The notes under the pieces are model-generated. The model searched no databases. It was not told the DNA's origin and saw only the letters and a program-made list of their open reading frames with translations. The position numbers were made by a program, and so were the translations under genes. From Sediminibacterium sp. (GTDB lineage Bacteria; Bacteroidota; Bacteroidia; Chitinophagales; Chitinophagaceae), in contig JAIXYL010000005.1 of the NCBI GenBank assembly GCA_027490265.1, positions 1 to 45,935 on the forward strand: a stretch of DNA of 45,935 nt, written 5' to 3'. Positions 33,827 to 41,612 of this stretch are shown here, in pieces (position 1 is the stretch's first letter; each line of letters starts with the position of its first letter).

Positions 33827-35437
33827 CTATTTATCCCACCAAACACGAGCAGTCCAAACATCACCACCAGTTAAACTGGCAACCCCAATTCTATAGTTTG
33901 CACCATTGGCACTGGCTTCCTCTGTTGGATAAATTTGTCTTCTTGGTATTGTACCACCTGAAAAATTACCAGTATACACCACAGGCGTTAGTGTTGGATA
34001 ACCTGATCTTCTCCAGTTATTCCAAGCTTCATTAAAATTCATCAAAATACCAGTGGTAGCCCAGTATTGCTCATTGATCATTTTAAGAGCAGCATCATTG
34101 GTAGTGGTTACCAAAGGATTAGCAGTTGCATAAGCAGTAGCAGTTGCACTACTAATGGCAGCATTGGCATTTAAATTGCCCAAGGTTAACAATGCACCAG
34201 TCACCCCATTTCTGTAGTGTACAGTTGCAGTTGGTCCAACATTCCAACCTCTAACTGCTGCTTCAGCTAACAATAATTCAGTTTCAGCATAAGTTAAAAT
34301 GAATTGTCCACCATTTAAATCTGTATACACCACTGATCTTGGACGAGAATATCTTCCAATTGGGGTTGCATCACCACCTGTTCCAGTTGCACCAGGGAAA
34401 CCAGGTGATCTGCTAATATCTGTGGTGCCACCATCCATATCCCAACCATTAGGCAAACCAAGTTGATTGGCAAAAGAATTGTCACCAGCTAAACCAACGT
34501 TCTGGTTAGCGGCTAATCCACTTTGGGGCACTTCAGCAATCATGCTTACTCTTGGATCAGTAGTTGATTTTAAGAAATCAATCAAACTTTTGCTCCATCT
34601 TACTTGATAGAAATCTGCAGGTGTTCCTAAAGAACGTGCATTTTCACTGCGGTATCCATTGGCATCATCCCCTTTAATAATTGCATCATCTGCCGCACTA
34701 GCAAAAGTGCCACCAGCATACGCTTTTTCAGCATACAATTTGGCTTTAGCAGCATCCGCTTTTGTTAAACGCATTGCCAAACGCAGCATCAAAGAATAAC
34801 CAAATTTTTTCCATTTGGCAACATCTCCAGCATACAATAAATCAGCAGTAGGCTTTGCTTTATTGGCATCAAATTTTGTTAAAGCAGCATCCAATTCTGT
34901 AAGCATTGCAGTGTATACATCGCTTTGCTTATCGTATTTAGGTAAATTAACCCCATTTGCACCTTGGAAAGCCTCTGTGTAAGGACAGTCACCATAGGTA
35001 TCTGCTACACTTTGCATACACAAAACTTTCATGACAGTAGCTGCACTCACCACATTTACTCTATTAGCATCAGCACCATAATTTTTGATGATTTCATTTG
35101 CTAAGCTGGCAGCACGGTAGCAACCTCTCCACAATCTAGCCGCATAATCATTCGTATTTCCAGATGGCACATACTTATCCATATTACTGTAATAGTTGGC
35201 AGCACCAGAAGTAGTTGACGCAAATATTTGTGCCCATCCACTTTGAAAGAGAATAGCACCTTCGTAACCAGTAGTTACATTAATATATCGTGCCTGACTA
35301 GCCGTTAAAAAATAGTCTGAATTAAATGCAGCCGGTGAGGATTGTGTTGGATCCGTATTGATTTCCTTGAAGTCTTTGGTACATCCTGTATAAAGCAAAG
35401 ATGCGGTTAGACTTGCGTATAAAAATATTCTTTTCAT
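33827..35437 (-). CDS. SusD/RagB-family outer-membrane glycan-binding lipoprotein
   Basis: A 536-residue surface lipoprotein with the lipobox TGC (cysteine at residue 19) followed by TKDFKEINTDP. The mature sequence (GAILFQSGWAQIF, LWRGCYRAASLANEII, QSVADTYGDCPYTEAFQG, and ILTYAETELLLAEAAVRGW near the middle) fits the SusD-like_2 group that caps the SusC porin and binds oligosaccharide. The sequence does not reveal the ligand. It is encoded 32 bases after susC in the same transcript and is followed by a terminator. The C-terminus ends VWTARVWWDK, normal for the family. Confidence 0.93.
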   Translation of the reverse strand: MKRIFLYASLTASLLYTGCTKDFKEINTDPTQSSPAAFNSDYFLTASQARYINVTTGYEGAILFQSGWAQIFASTTSGAANYYSNMDKYVPSGNTNDYAARLWRGCYRAASLANEIIKNYGADANRVNVVSAATVMKVLCMQSVADTYGDCPYTEAFQGANGVNLPKYDKQSDVYTAMLTELDAALTKFDANKAKPTADLLYAGDVAKWKKFGYSLMLRLAMRLTKADAAKAKLYAEKAYAGGTFASAADDAIIKGDDANGYRSENARSLGTPADFYQVRWSKSLIDFLKSTTDPRVSMIAEVPQSGLAANQNVGLAGDNSFANQLGLPNGWDMDGGTTDISRSPGFPGATGTGGDATPIGRYSRPRSVVYTDLNGGQFILTYAETELLLAEAAVRGWNVGPTATVHYRNGVTGALLTLGNLNANAAISSATATAYATANPLVTTTNDAALKMINEQYWATTGILMNFNEAWNNWRRSGYPTLTPVVYTGNFSGGTIPRRQIYPTEEASANGANYRIGVASLTGGDVWTARVWWDK

Positions 35438-35469
35438 GTTTAGTCTTTTTAGGTTAAAACGTATTGGAT

Positions 35470-38400
35470 TTAGTTTTTAAATTTCAGGTTAAGGTTAATC
35501 CCGTAAGAACGGGTAGTTGGTAAGCTTGTACCTTCTATACCATAGTACCTTACGTTTGAACTAAATGTTGCTTCTGGATCAATATTGTCAGACTTCTTCA
35601 TTAAGATGGCAAGGTTTCTTGCTACGAATGAAATCTGAACACCACTGAAAATACGAAGCTTGTTAACCAAATTTTGTGGCATGGTGTACCCAATATTCAC
35701 TTGACGTAATTTGATAAAATCACCATCAAGTACATGAGCCGATGTTACTTGCTGTGCATAAGAACGATAGTATCCTTGTGCATCAGCAGTTACTGGATTT
35801 GGAGAACCAGCAGCAGTTACACCAGTTTTGATACCAGTTTCACGACCAACCAATGTTGCTTGGTGTAATCCTCTAAACATTGCATAGTAATTGGTAGCAG
35901 ACAAAATTTTGTTACCATAGTTGTAATCAATCAAGAATGAGAAAGTGAAATTCTTATAGTTGAATTCGTTATTCCAACCACCATAAAGTGTTGGCAATAC
36001 ACTACCCATTTTCAACATTTCCCCTCTTTGAGGATATCCATTTGCATCAACCACCATTTCACCTTTCGCGTTACGCAAATAATCGTATGCTAAAATTTGA
36101 GGACCTGCAAAGCCTTTAACGAATGCAGTGATGGCATTTCCTAATGTTGCACGGTTAGAGCCTAAGTTCACGTTATTACCAGCCAAATCGGTTTCTAACA
36201 CTTTATTGCTAACAGAGGTTAAATTGAAAGTAGACGTCCAACTGAAGTCTCTTTTCTTAATTGGGGTTACACCAATTTGTACTTCAAGACCTCTGTTTTG
36301 TGTAGAACCAGTTGGGATAAATCCATTGGTGTAACCAGTAGCAATACTGAAATTAGCACCCATGATTTCATTATTGGTCTTCTTACTGAAGTAAGCAATA
36401 TCAAAAGTAAGTCTGTTGTTGAAGAATCTTAAATCAGTACCAATTTCAAATTCAGTAGTTGTAAATGGTTTTAACAAACCACTTGGTAATGATGTACTAA
36501 AGCTACCTACAGGTACTCCGTTAAATGGATTGTTCAATGAATAGTATACATTGGTTTGGTAAGCCTGTGTTAATTCGTTACTGGTTTTAGCTAACGACAT
36601 TCTCAATTTACCAAAATTCAAATTTTTGATACTAACTAATTCAGAGAAGATTAAGCTACCAGAAACAGATGGCGTGAAAATGGTATTATTCCCTTCTGGC
36701 AACGTAGAGTATGCATCATATCTTCCTGTTGTTCCAATTGTCAAGAAATTTTTATACGCTACGTCTAAAGAATAATAAGCAGAGTTCACTTGTGTTTTCC
36801 AGAAACCATAGTCTCTATTAAAGTTTTGTACGTTATTGAAACTGTACTGGTATGGTAAGATGAAAGGTCCACCACCTATTTTAATTCTTTCTTCCTGATT
36901 TTTACGAAGGTTTGCACCCACAGCAGCATCAAAACTGATATCGCTTGTAATTTTATTAGACGCACCAATTAATACGTCGGCATTAAACTCATATCTTTCA
37001 GTTGAAGCAAGATCATCTAAACCTCCTCTACGCCCCTGAGAGTATGCAGTTCCTGTTGGCGTTACTTTAAACAAACGATCGTGTGCAATATCATATCCTA
37101 CACGACCTTGTGCATACAACCAACTGGTAAAATTATACTTTAAAGTACCAGCAGTGATTAAACGCTTACGACCAAGATTGTTAACATATTGGTTTACTAC
37201 AAACCAAGGATTGGTTACATATTCGTCATCACTGAATTGAATTTCATTGCCAGTAACTGGATCAAATCCTGGATTTAAAATATTCTGATTAATATTTGTT
37301 GCAAGGAAAAGACCATTGTTAGGGTTCATCGGACCATCACTCAATTGAGCACGGTTCTGTGACTGTTCATCAACATAGTTGGCCATCAACTTGAAATTCA
37401 ACTTATCAGAAATATTCTGATCTAAGTTTAAGTTAATGGTGTTGCGCTTTAACCCACTATTGCGTACAATTGAACTGTTGTCTAAGTTAGAGAATGATAT
37501 ACGGAAAGAACCATTCTCTCCCCCCTTAGATAATGCCACCGTATTGGTTAAAGAAGGCCCAGCACGATAGAAATTTTTCATATTGTCTCTTACAGCTGAG
37601 TAAGCGTAATTTTTTCCATCAAATTGAATCACCGGACTGCCATCTAATCTAGCACCCCAACTCATACGTCCTGTTGCTTGGGCACTTGCAGCGGTAGCTG
37701 GTTTAACACCGCCAACACCTTGTCCATATACATACTGAAAATCAGTAAGATCCATGGCTTTTTCTACCATGTAGTTCATATTGTAATCAACCGCAAAACT
37801 GCCTTTTTTACCAGTTTTGGTAGTGATTAAAATAACACCATTTGATGCTCTTGAACCATACAAAGCAGATGCAGATTGACCTTTTAAAACGGTCATAGAT
37901 TCAATATCATCCGGGTTGATATTTCCAATACCATCCCCGTTATCTGAACCTCCCCACTCACCAGCGGAGCCACGCTGGGTATTGTCCATTGGGATACCGT
38001 TGATTACAAAAAGTGGAGACCCTGCACCATTCATACTGGGAAGCCCTCTTAGTAATAACTTAACTGTACCACCAGGACCGCCACTGGTTCCTGATACTTT
38101 TAACCCTGCCACTCTACCACTCAATGAGTTGGCAACGTTGGTTTCTCTGGCTTGATTCATCTGGCCGCCATCAACTGTTGTTACGGCATAACCCAGCTTC
38201 TTCGCTTGTTTGGTAATACCTAATGCAGTAACCACCACTTCAGATAAATTTGAAGCTGATTCAGCAAGCTCAATGTTAACTGTGCTAACTGATGCTGCTA
38301 CATTCACATTTTGAGTGGCATACCCCATTGAGGATACTTCAAGTACAATGTTACCAGTAGGAACACTTAAAGAAAACTGACCATTCGATAATGTGATGGT

Positions 38401-38550
38401 CTGAACATTTTTTCCGCTAACCTTTACGGTTACACCAGATAGGCCAGCCGCAGATTTTGCATCTTTAACTGTACCACTGATTTGTCGGGTTTGAGCCATT
38501 GTTACTGTAGCAAACAGCACAACGGCGAGAAATGAAAATAGCTTTTTCAT
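35470..38550 (-). CDS. SusC/RagA-family TonB-dependent outer-membrane transporter
   Basis: A 1026-residue TonB-dependent porin that imports oligosaccharides captured by SusD. From the ATG at 38550 it has a signal peptide ending TMAQ (residue 20), a carboxypeptidase-regulatory-like beta domain (QISGTVKDAKSAAGLSGVTV), and a plug with SGRVAGLKVSGTSGGPGG, LLLRGLPSMNG and GQSASALYGSRASNGVI. A 22-strand barrel ends RSYGINLNLKFKN. An in-frame ATG 15 codons upstream (38595) would spoil the signal peptide, so I chose 38550. No ECF anti-sigma (STN) extension is present, so a hybrid/FecR-type control is unlikely. A LacI-type operator lies about 127 bases upstream. Confidence 0.95.
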   Translation of the reverse strand: MKKLFSFLAVVLFATVTMAQTRQISGTVKDAKSAAGLSGVTVKVSGKNVQTITLSNGQFSLSVPTGNIVLEVSSMGYATQNVNVAASVSTVNIELAESASNLSEVVVTALGITKQAKKLGYAVTTVDGGQMNQARETNVANSLSGRVAGLKVSGTSGGPGGTVKLLLRGLPSMNGAGSPLFVINGIPMDNTQRGSAGEWGGSDNGDGIGNINPDDIESMTVLKGQSASALYGSRASNGVILITTKTGKKGSFAVDYNMNYMVEKAMDLTDFQYVYGQGVGGVKPATAASAQATGRMSWGARLDGSPVIQFDGKNYAYSAVRDNMKNFYRAGPSLTNTVALSKGGENGSFRISFSNLDNSSIVRNSGLKRNTINLNLDQNISDKLNFKLMANYVDEQSQNRAQLSDGPMNPNNGLFLATNINQNILNPGFDPVTGNEIQFSDDEYVTNPWFVVNQYVNNLGRKRLITAGTLKYNFTSWLYAQGRVGYDIAHDRLFKVTPTGTAYSQGRRGGLDDLASTERYEFNADVLIGASNKITSDISFDAAVGANLRKNQEERIKIGGGPFILPYQYSFNNVQNFNRDYGFWKTQVNSAYYSLDVAYKNFLTIGTTGRYDAYSTLPEGNNTIFTPSVSGSLIFSELVSIKNLNFGKLRMSLAKTSNELTQAYQTNVYYSLNNPFNGVPVGSFSTSLPSGLLKPFTTTEFEIGTDLRFFNNRLTFDIAYFSKKTNNEIMGANFSIATGYTNGFIPTGSTQNRGLEVQIGVTPIKKRDFSWTSTFNLTSVSNKVLETDLAGNNVNLGSNRATLGNAITAFVKGFAGPQILAYDYLRNAKGEMVVDANGYPQRGEMLKMGSVLPTLYGGWNNEFNYKNFTFSFLIDYNYGNKILSATNYYAMFRGLHQATLVGRETGIKTGVTAAGSPNPVTADAQGYYRSYAQQVTSAHVLDGDFIKLRQVNIGYTMPQNLVNKLRIFSGVQISFVARNLAILMKKSDNIDPEATFSSNVRYYGIEGTSLPTTRSYGINLNLKFKN

Positions 38551-38676
38551 TGGCAATTGTTTTGATTGAATAATGGTGACTTGCTTTTTTCTCATGAAGC
38601 AAAAAGTTTATAATTATTTTATTTAATCCTGTTTAGACAAATGGCTGTTTTACATGAATTTTGTTGACCGAAAGGG

Positions 38677-38696
38677 TTGCTAAAACGATTTAGCAA
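38677..38696. promoter_or_regulatory. LacI-type operator upstream of susC
   Basis: TTGCTAAA (38677-38684) and TTTAGCAA (38689-38696) are perfect complements around ACGA, so the dyad is centred on CG. This is the shape of LacI/PurR-family operators, where a hinge residue inserts at a central CpG. It lies between the lacI-type gene and susC, 127 bases before the susC ATG. It is the obvious candidate site for the regulator encoded just upstream. Confidence 0.75.
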
Positions 38697-38751
38697 ACAG
38701 GTCTAAAAAAAAAGCAAGCAGCCATCATATCGTTACATCAAAATGCTAATA

Positions 38752-38777
38752 TTATCTTAATGTTATATTGAAGATAA
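38752..38777. repeat. 7-bp inverted repeat in the regulator/susC gap
   Basis: TTATCTT (38752-38758) and AAGATAA (38771-38777) are perfect complements with a 12-base spacer. It is just behind the stop of the LacI-type gene, but no T-run follows on the minus strand, so it is a poor terminator. A nine-A run (38705-38713), read as T9 on the minus strand, lies further downstream without a hairpin. The region is AT-rich and chance is possible. Confidence 0.3.
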
Positions 38778-38827
38778 CAACTAAACTATTGCAATTCCAA
38801 ATTTTTCACTGACTTTTTTAAATAAAC

Positions 38828-39844
38828 TTATTGTTTCAGAGAAGAATTCCTAGAAATCAATGTCCCTGGCAGGGTAATCTGGTGTAGGTGTTCTTCATTA
38901 ACAGAGAGTTTGGCTAATAAAATCTTAATGAGTTGATCAGCCATTTGATCAATCGGTTGGGCTATGGCAGTAATGGTTGGATTATGTAATTCAAACGCAA
39001 CGTGATCATCAAAAGATAGCACACCCAAATCCTTGGGGATTGCCAACCCTAATTCTTTGATGGCCCTAAGTCCATTAATGGATAAATAGTTGGTTGAAAA
39101 AAAGACCGCATCTAATTGTTTGGATTTCTTTAAAAAATCAACAATCAACTTGCATTTTTTAGCATCTTCTAAATTATACGCCATCAACTTGATATAAGGT
39201 TTTAGTCCATAGGCCTCAATCGCAGCTTGGTAACCTGCCAATCGTTGTTGCATTTGTTGTTGCACAGAATTGATGGTAACAAAACCTATTTCCTTGAAGC
39301 CATTGTCTACTAAATGCTTGACTGCATTAAAAGCGCATTGATAATTATCCAACACCACATAATCGTGTTGACTGCTTTCATAATGTCGGTCAAAAAGCAC
39401 CAAAGGAACATGGCTATTGACCAATTGATCAATCTCATCTCGAATGCCTTCAGTGGGTGCTATGATATAACCATCGAGTCTTCTGTCAATAAACATCTGC
39501 ATCAATTCTTTAGCCTTGTCTGGAACATTACCAGTACTACCATAAAGAATTTTATAGCCATATTGATTGGCTTTCTCTTCAATTAATCTGGCAAGCTTTG
39601 AGAAAAAAGAATTGGAAATATCTTCCACCATTAATCCAATAATATTGGTTTTACCAGTTCGGAAGCTTCTGGCCAGTAGGTTGGGTTTGTAATTTACTTC
39701 CTCTACAAATCGAAGTACTTTTTCTTTGAGATCAGCACTGATGCGCTTTTCTTCAGCCTTACCATTTAAAATAAATGAAATTGACGTTGCCGAAACATTG
39801 AGCTTTTTAGCTAAATCAGCAAGCGTGTAAGTTTTCTTTTTCAA
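38828..39844 (-). CDS. LacI-family transcriptional regulator
   Basis: A 338-residue repressor-type regulator. The helix-turn-helix (YTLADLAKKLNVSATSISFILNG, residues 6-28) is followed by the hinge YKPNLLARSFRTGKT (52-64) and a periplasmic-binding-like ligand domain (IIGLMVEDISNSFFSKLA, LGVLSFDDHVAFELHNPTITAIAQPIDQMA). The hinge residue that usually is Leu in PurR-type ARSL reads Phe (F61). It probably responds to a sugar released by the PUL and binds the palindrome at 38677-38696. It starts 15 bases after the BNR gene, in the same direction, and sits directly upstream of susC. That is unusual but not unknown, as most Sus loci use hybrid or FecR control. Confidence 0.9.
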   Translation of the reverse strand: MKKKTYTLADLAKKLNVSATSISFILNGKAEEKRISADLKEKVLRFVEEVNYKPNLLARSFRTGKTNIIGLMVEDISNSFFSKLARLIEEKANQYGYKILYGSTGNVPDKAKELMQMFIDRRLDGYIIAPTEGIRDEIDQLVNSHVPLVLFDRHYESSQHDYVVLDNYQCAFNAVKHLVDNGFKEIGFVTINSVQQQMQQRLAGYQAAIEAYGLKPYIKLMAYNLEDAKKCKLIVDFLKKSKQLDAVFFSTNYLSINGLRAIKELGLAIPKDLGVLSFDDHVAFELHNPTITAIAQPIDQMADQLIKILLAKLSVNEEHLHQITLPGTLISRNSSLKQ

Positions 39845-39859
39845 TTTGTTTCATCTATT

Positions 39860-40894
39860 TTAAAATAACTTCAATTGCACATATCGAATAACAGATCTTT
39901 TAGCAGTGTATACGATGTGCAAATGATTTTGTGCATCTGCAATGATGGCTGGATAACTGTATTCTCCATCCAAATGGTCTTCTAAGGTATAAATATCTTT
40001 CCAATCAATGCCATTCGTGGAAGTAGCCACTTTTAAAACACTTCTACCCTCCCACCAATTGGCACCGGCTTTCAGTGGATTGTAAACCAGTACTTGTGTA
40101 CCGTCTTTCAAACTTACGCCATCAATACCTGAATTAGGATTAGGCAAAGCCAATGCGGTTGGTTCCGTCCAGTGTTCGCCTTCATCTGAAGACCAGCTCT
40201 GTACAACCACTTGTTGCCTACTTCTAAAAAGTGCTTGAATGCGTTTGTCTTTGTATTGCAATAAGGTAGGTTGAATAATCCCAAATCCATTAGCGGGCAC
40301 TGCATAACTGCGCCATCCGCTATGATCAGCTGTTGATTTTTCAAAATGTGCAGTCCAAGTTTTTTCATCAGCGCTTTCACGACTAGAGGGGTAAAGCAAA
40401 TCACCATTGGACAGCATCAATGGTTTATTCTTAATTGGCCCCAACAAACTATCAGGTAATGCTTCTGCGGCAGACCATGTTTGGCCATTGTCGGCAGACG
40501 TTTTAAAAAAACCCTTCCAGACTCTAGGATTGGGCCCCACTTTATAATGCAAAAAAATGATGCCCGAATGATTGGCAAATAAAACCGGATTCCAACATGG
40601 ATAAGCTTGTCCGTTCAATAACCCTTCTGCAATTTTTTGAGGTACGGACCATCCATGCTGATTTCTTACAGAAGCCCAAATGGCCACATCTTTTGCCCCT
40701 TCATATTCGCCCCCAAACCATGCTGCCATTAATTGCCCATTGCTTAAATTGATGATAGTAGCAGCATGACAAGCTTTGAATGGTGCATTAGAAAAAACAG
40801 ATTCTTGTACTATTAAACGCGCATGCGCTTGTGCAAACAAGCGCATGCCATTTAACATGATGATGCAATAAAAAATGCAATATTTAACCTTCAA
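39860..40894 (-). CDS. BNR-repeat sialidase-fold protein (BNR_2)
   Basis: A 344-residue exported protein (signal peptide ending RLFAQ, about residue 22) with a six-bladed propeller. Asp-boxes SADNGQTW (133-140) and SSDEGEHW (235-242) and a degenerate third (TSTNGIDW) are visible. The N-terminal block HAATIINLSNGQLMAAWFGG, the WNPVLF motif and GPIKNKPLMLSNGDLLYPSSRE match the PF13088-type family often called exo-alpha-sialidase. The arginine triad of true sialidases is not obvious, so sialic acid is not assured as the substrate. It may be a glycosidase of another specificity. It lies 6 bases after the DUF2807 gene and 15 before the regulator, suggesting one transcript. Confidence 0.75.
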   Translation of the reverse strand: MKVKYCIFYCIIMLNGMRLFAQAHARLIVQESVFSNAPFKACHAATIINLSNGQLMAAWFGGEYEGAKDVAIWASVRNQHGWSVPQKIAEGLLNGQAYPCWNPVLFANHSGIIFLHYKVGPNPRVWKGFFKTSADNGQTWSAAEALPDSLLGPIKNKPLMLSNGDLLYPSSRESADEKTWTAHFEKSTADHSGWRSYAVPANGFGIIQPTLLQYKDKRIQALFRSRQQVVVQSWSSDEGEHWTEPTALALPNPNSGIDGVSLKDGTQVLVYNPLKAGANWWEGRSVLKVATSTNGIDWKDIYTLEDHLDGEYSYPAIIADAQNHLHIVYTAKRSVIRYVQLKLF

Positions 40895-40900
40895 TGTATC

Positions 40901-41554
40901 TTATTGTCTTTTTACAGTACCCCCACTGCCCACTTTAATGTCTTTGATTAAACCTTCACCTTTATAACGAATAGATCCGCCACTGCTGGCTCTGGCATTT
41001 AATTCTTTAGCAACATTTACTTGAATGCCAGCACCACTTGAAGTTTCCGCAGTACAAAAAGCACTCGATAAATTGTAGCCTTTAAACATAGCACCACTGC
41101 TAACATCCACACTTAAGTTGTCTGAACGCCCTTCTAATTCAGCAAAAGCGCCGCTGCTCATGGTTACATCCAGATTGCCAAAGCTTAAGTTATCGCCAGT
41201 AATATTAGCACCACTGCTTGCTTTGATAGATTTTAAATTGGTATAGGATAAATATACGGTTACATTCCAATTCTTCCATTGATTCCAAAACTTCCAATCT
41301 TGGTTACGGGTAATTTTCAATACTCCGTCTTTTACGGTTGTTTCAATATAATCCAAGTAAGCAGGATCCCCAGCTGCCACGGCAAGTGCTTGCTCATCTC
41401 CTTTGGTTAACAATACTTTGATACCAGAAGACACATCTAAACTGTGGAAAGACTTAATATCTCTTTTTTGTGCATTAGCAGCAGAAACTGTTTTTTGTGC
41501 TTGTGCACTAATGACTAAACATACAATCGCAAGAATGGTGAGTATCTTTTTCAT
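40901..41554 (-). CDS. Exported DUF2807 (head GIN domain) beta-helix protein
   Basis: A 217-residue protein with a signal peptide ending SAQAQ (residues 1-19). It consists of repeated short beta turns (SLDVSSGIKVLLTKGDE, IKASSGANITGDNL, TSSGAGIQV, ARASSGGSIRYKGEG), typical of the DUF2807 putative adhesin/head GIN domain. Its role is unknown and it is generally taken as a surface protein. The ATG at 41554 is chosen: the upstream ATG at 41632 would overlap glgB and spoil the signal peptide. Only 6 bases separate it from the BNR gene. Confidence 0.8.
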   Translation of the reverse strand: MKKILTILAIVCLVISAQAQKTVSAANAQKRDIKSFHSLDVSSGIKVLLTKGDEQALAVAAGDPAYLDYIETTVKDGVLKITRNQDWKFWNQWKNWNVTVYLSYTNLKSIKASSGANITGDNLSFGNLDVTMSSGAFAELEGRSDNLSVDVSSGAMFKGYNLSSAFCTAETSSGAGIQVNVAKELNARASSGGSIRYKGEGLIKDIKVGSGGTVKRQ

Positions 41555-41612
41555 AAACGTTTTTTGCATTAAACGCATCAATAAAATAAATGTTACAGGC
41601 ACTGATGAATAA

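Larger units (their letters stand above)
20340..40894 (-). other. Polysaccharide utilisation locus, predicted N-glycan type
   Basis: Ten consecutive minus-strand genes form a PUL: BNR protein, LacI-type regulator, SusC, SusD, FG-GAP/ASPIC protein, PAP2-like protein, GH29, GH92, GH2 and GH3. Within the enzyme block gaps are 2 to 35 bases. The PliI-like gene is appended 4 bases after GH3. The mannose, fucose and xylose-cleaving set suggests fucosylated, xylosylated N-glycans as substrate. No GH18, GH20 or PNGase is visible, so glycan release from protein would have to come from elsewhere. Confidence 0.7.

Noticed and set aside
38705..38713. Terminator of the LacI-type gene at the T9 run (minus strand)
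   Set aside because: No stable hairpin precedes the run on the minus strand.
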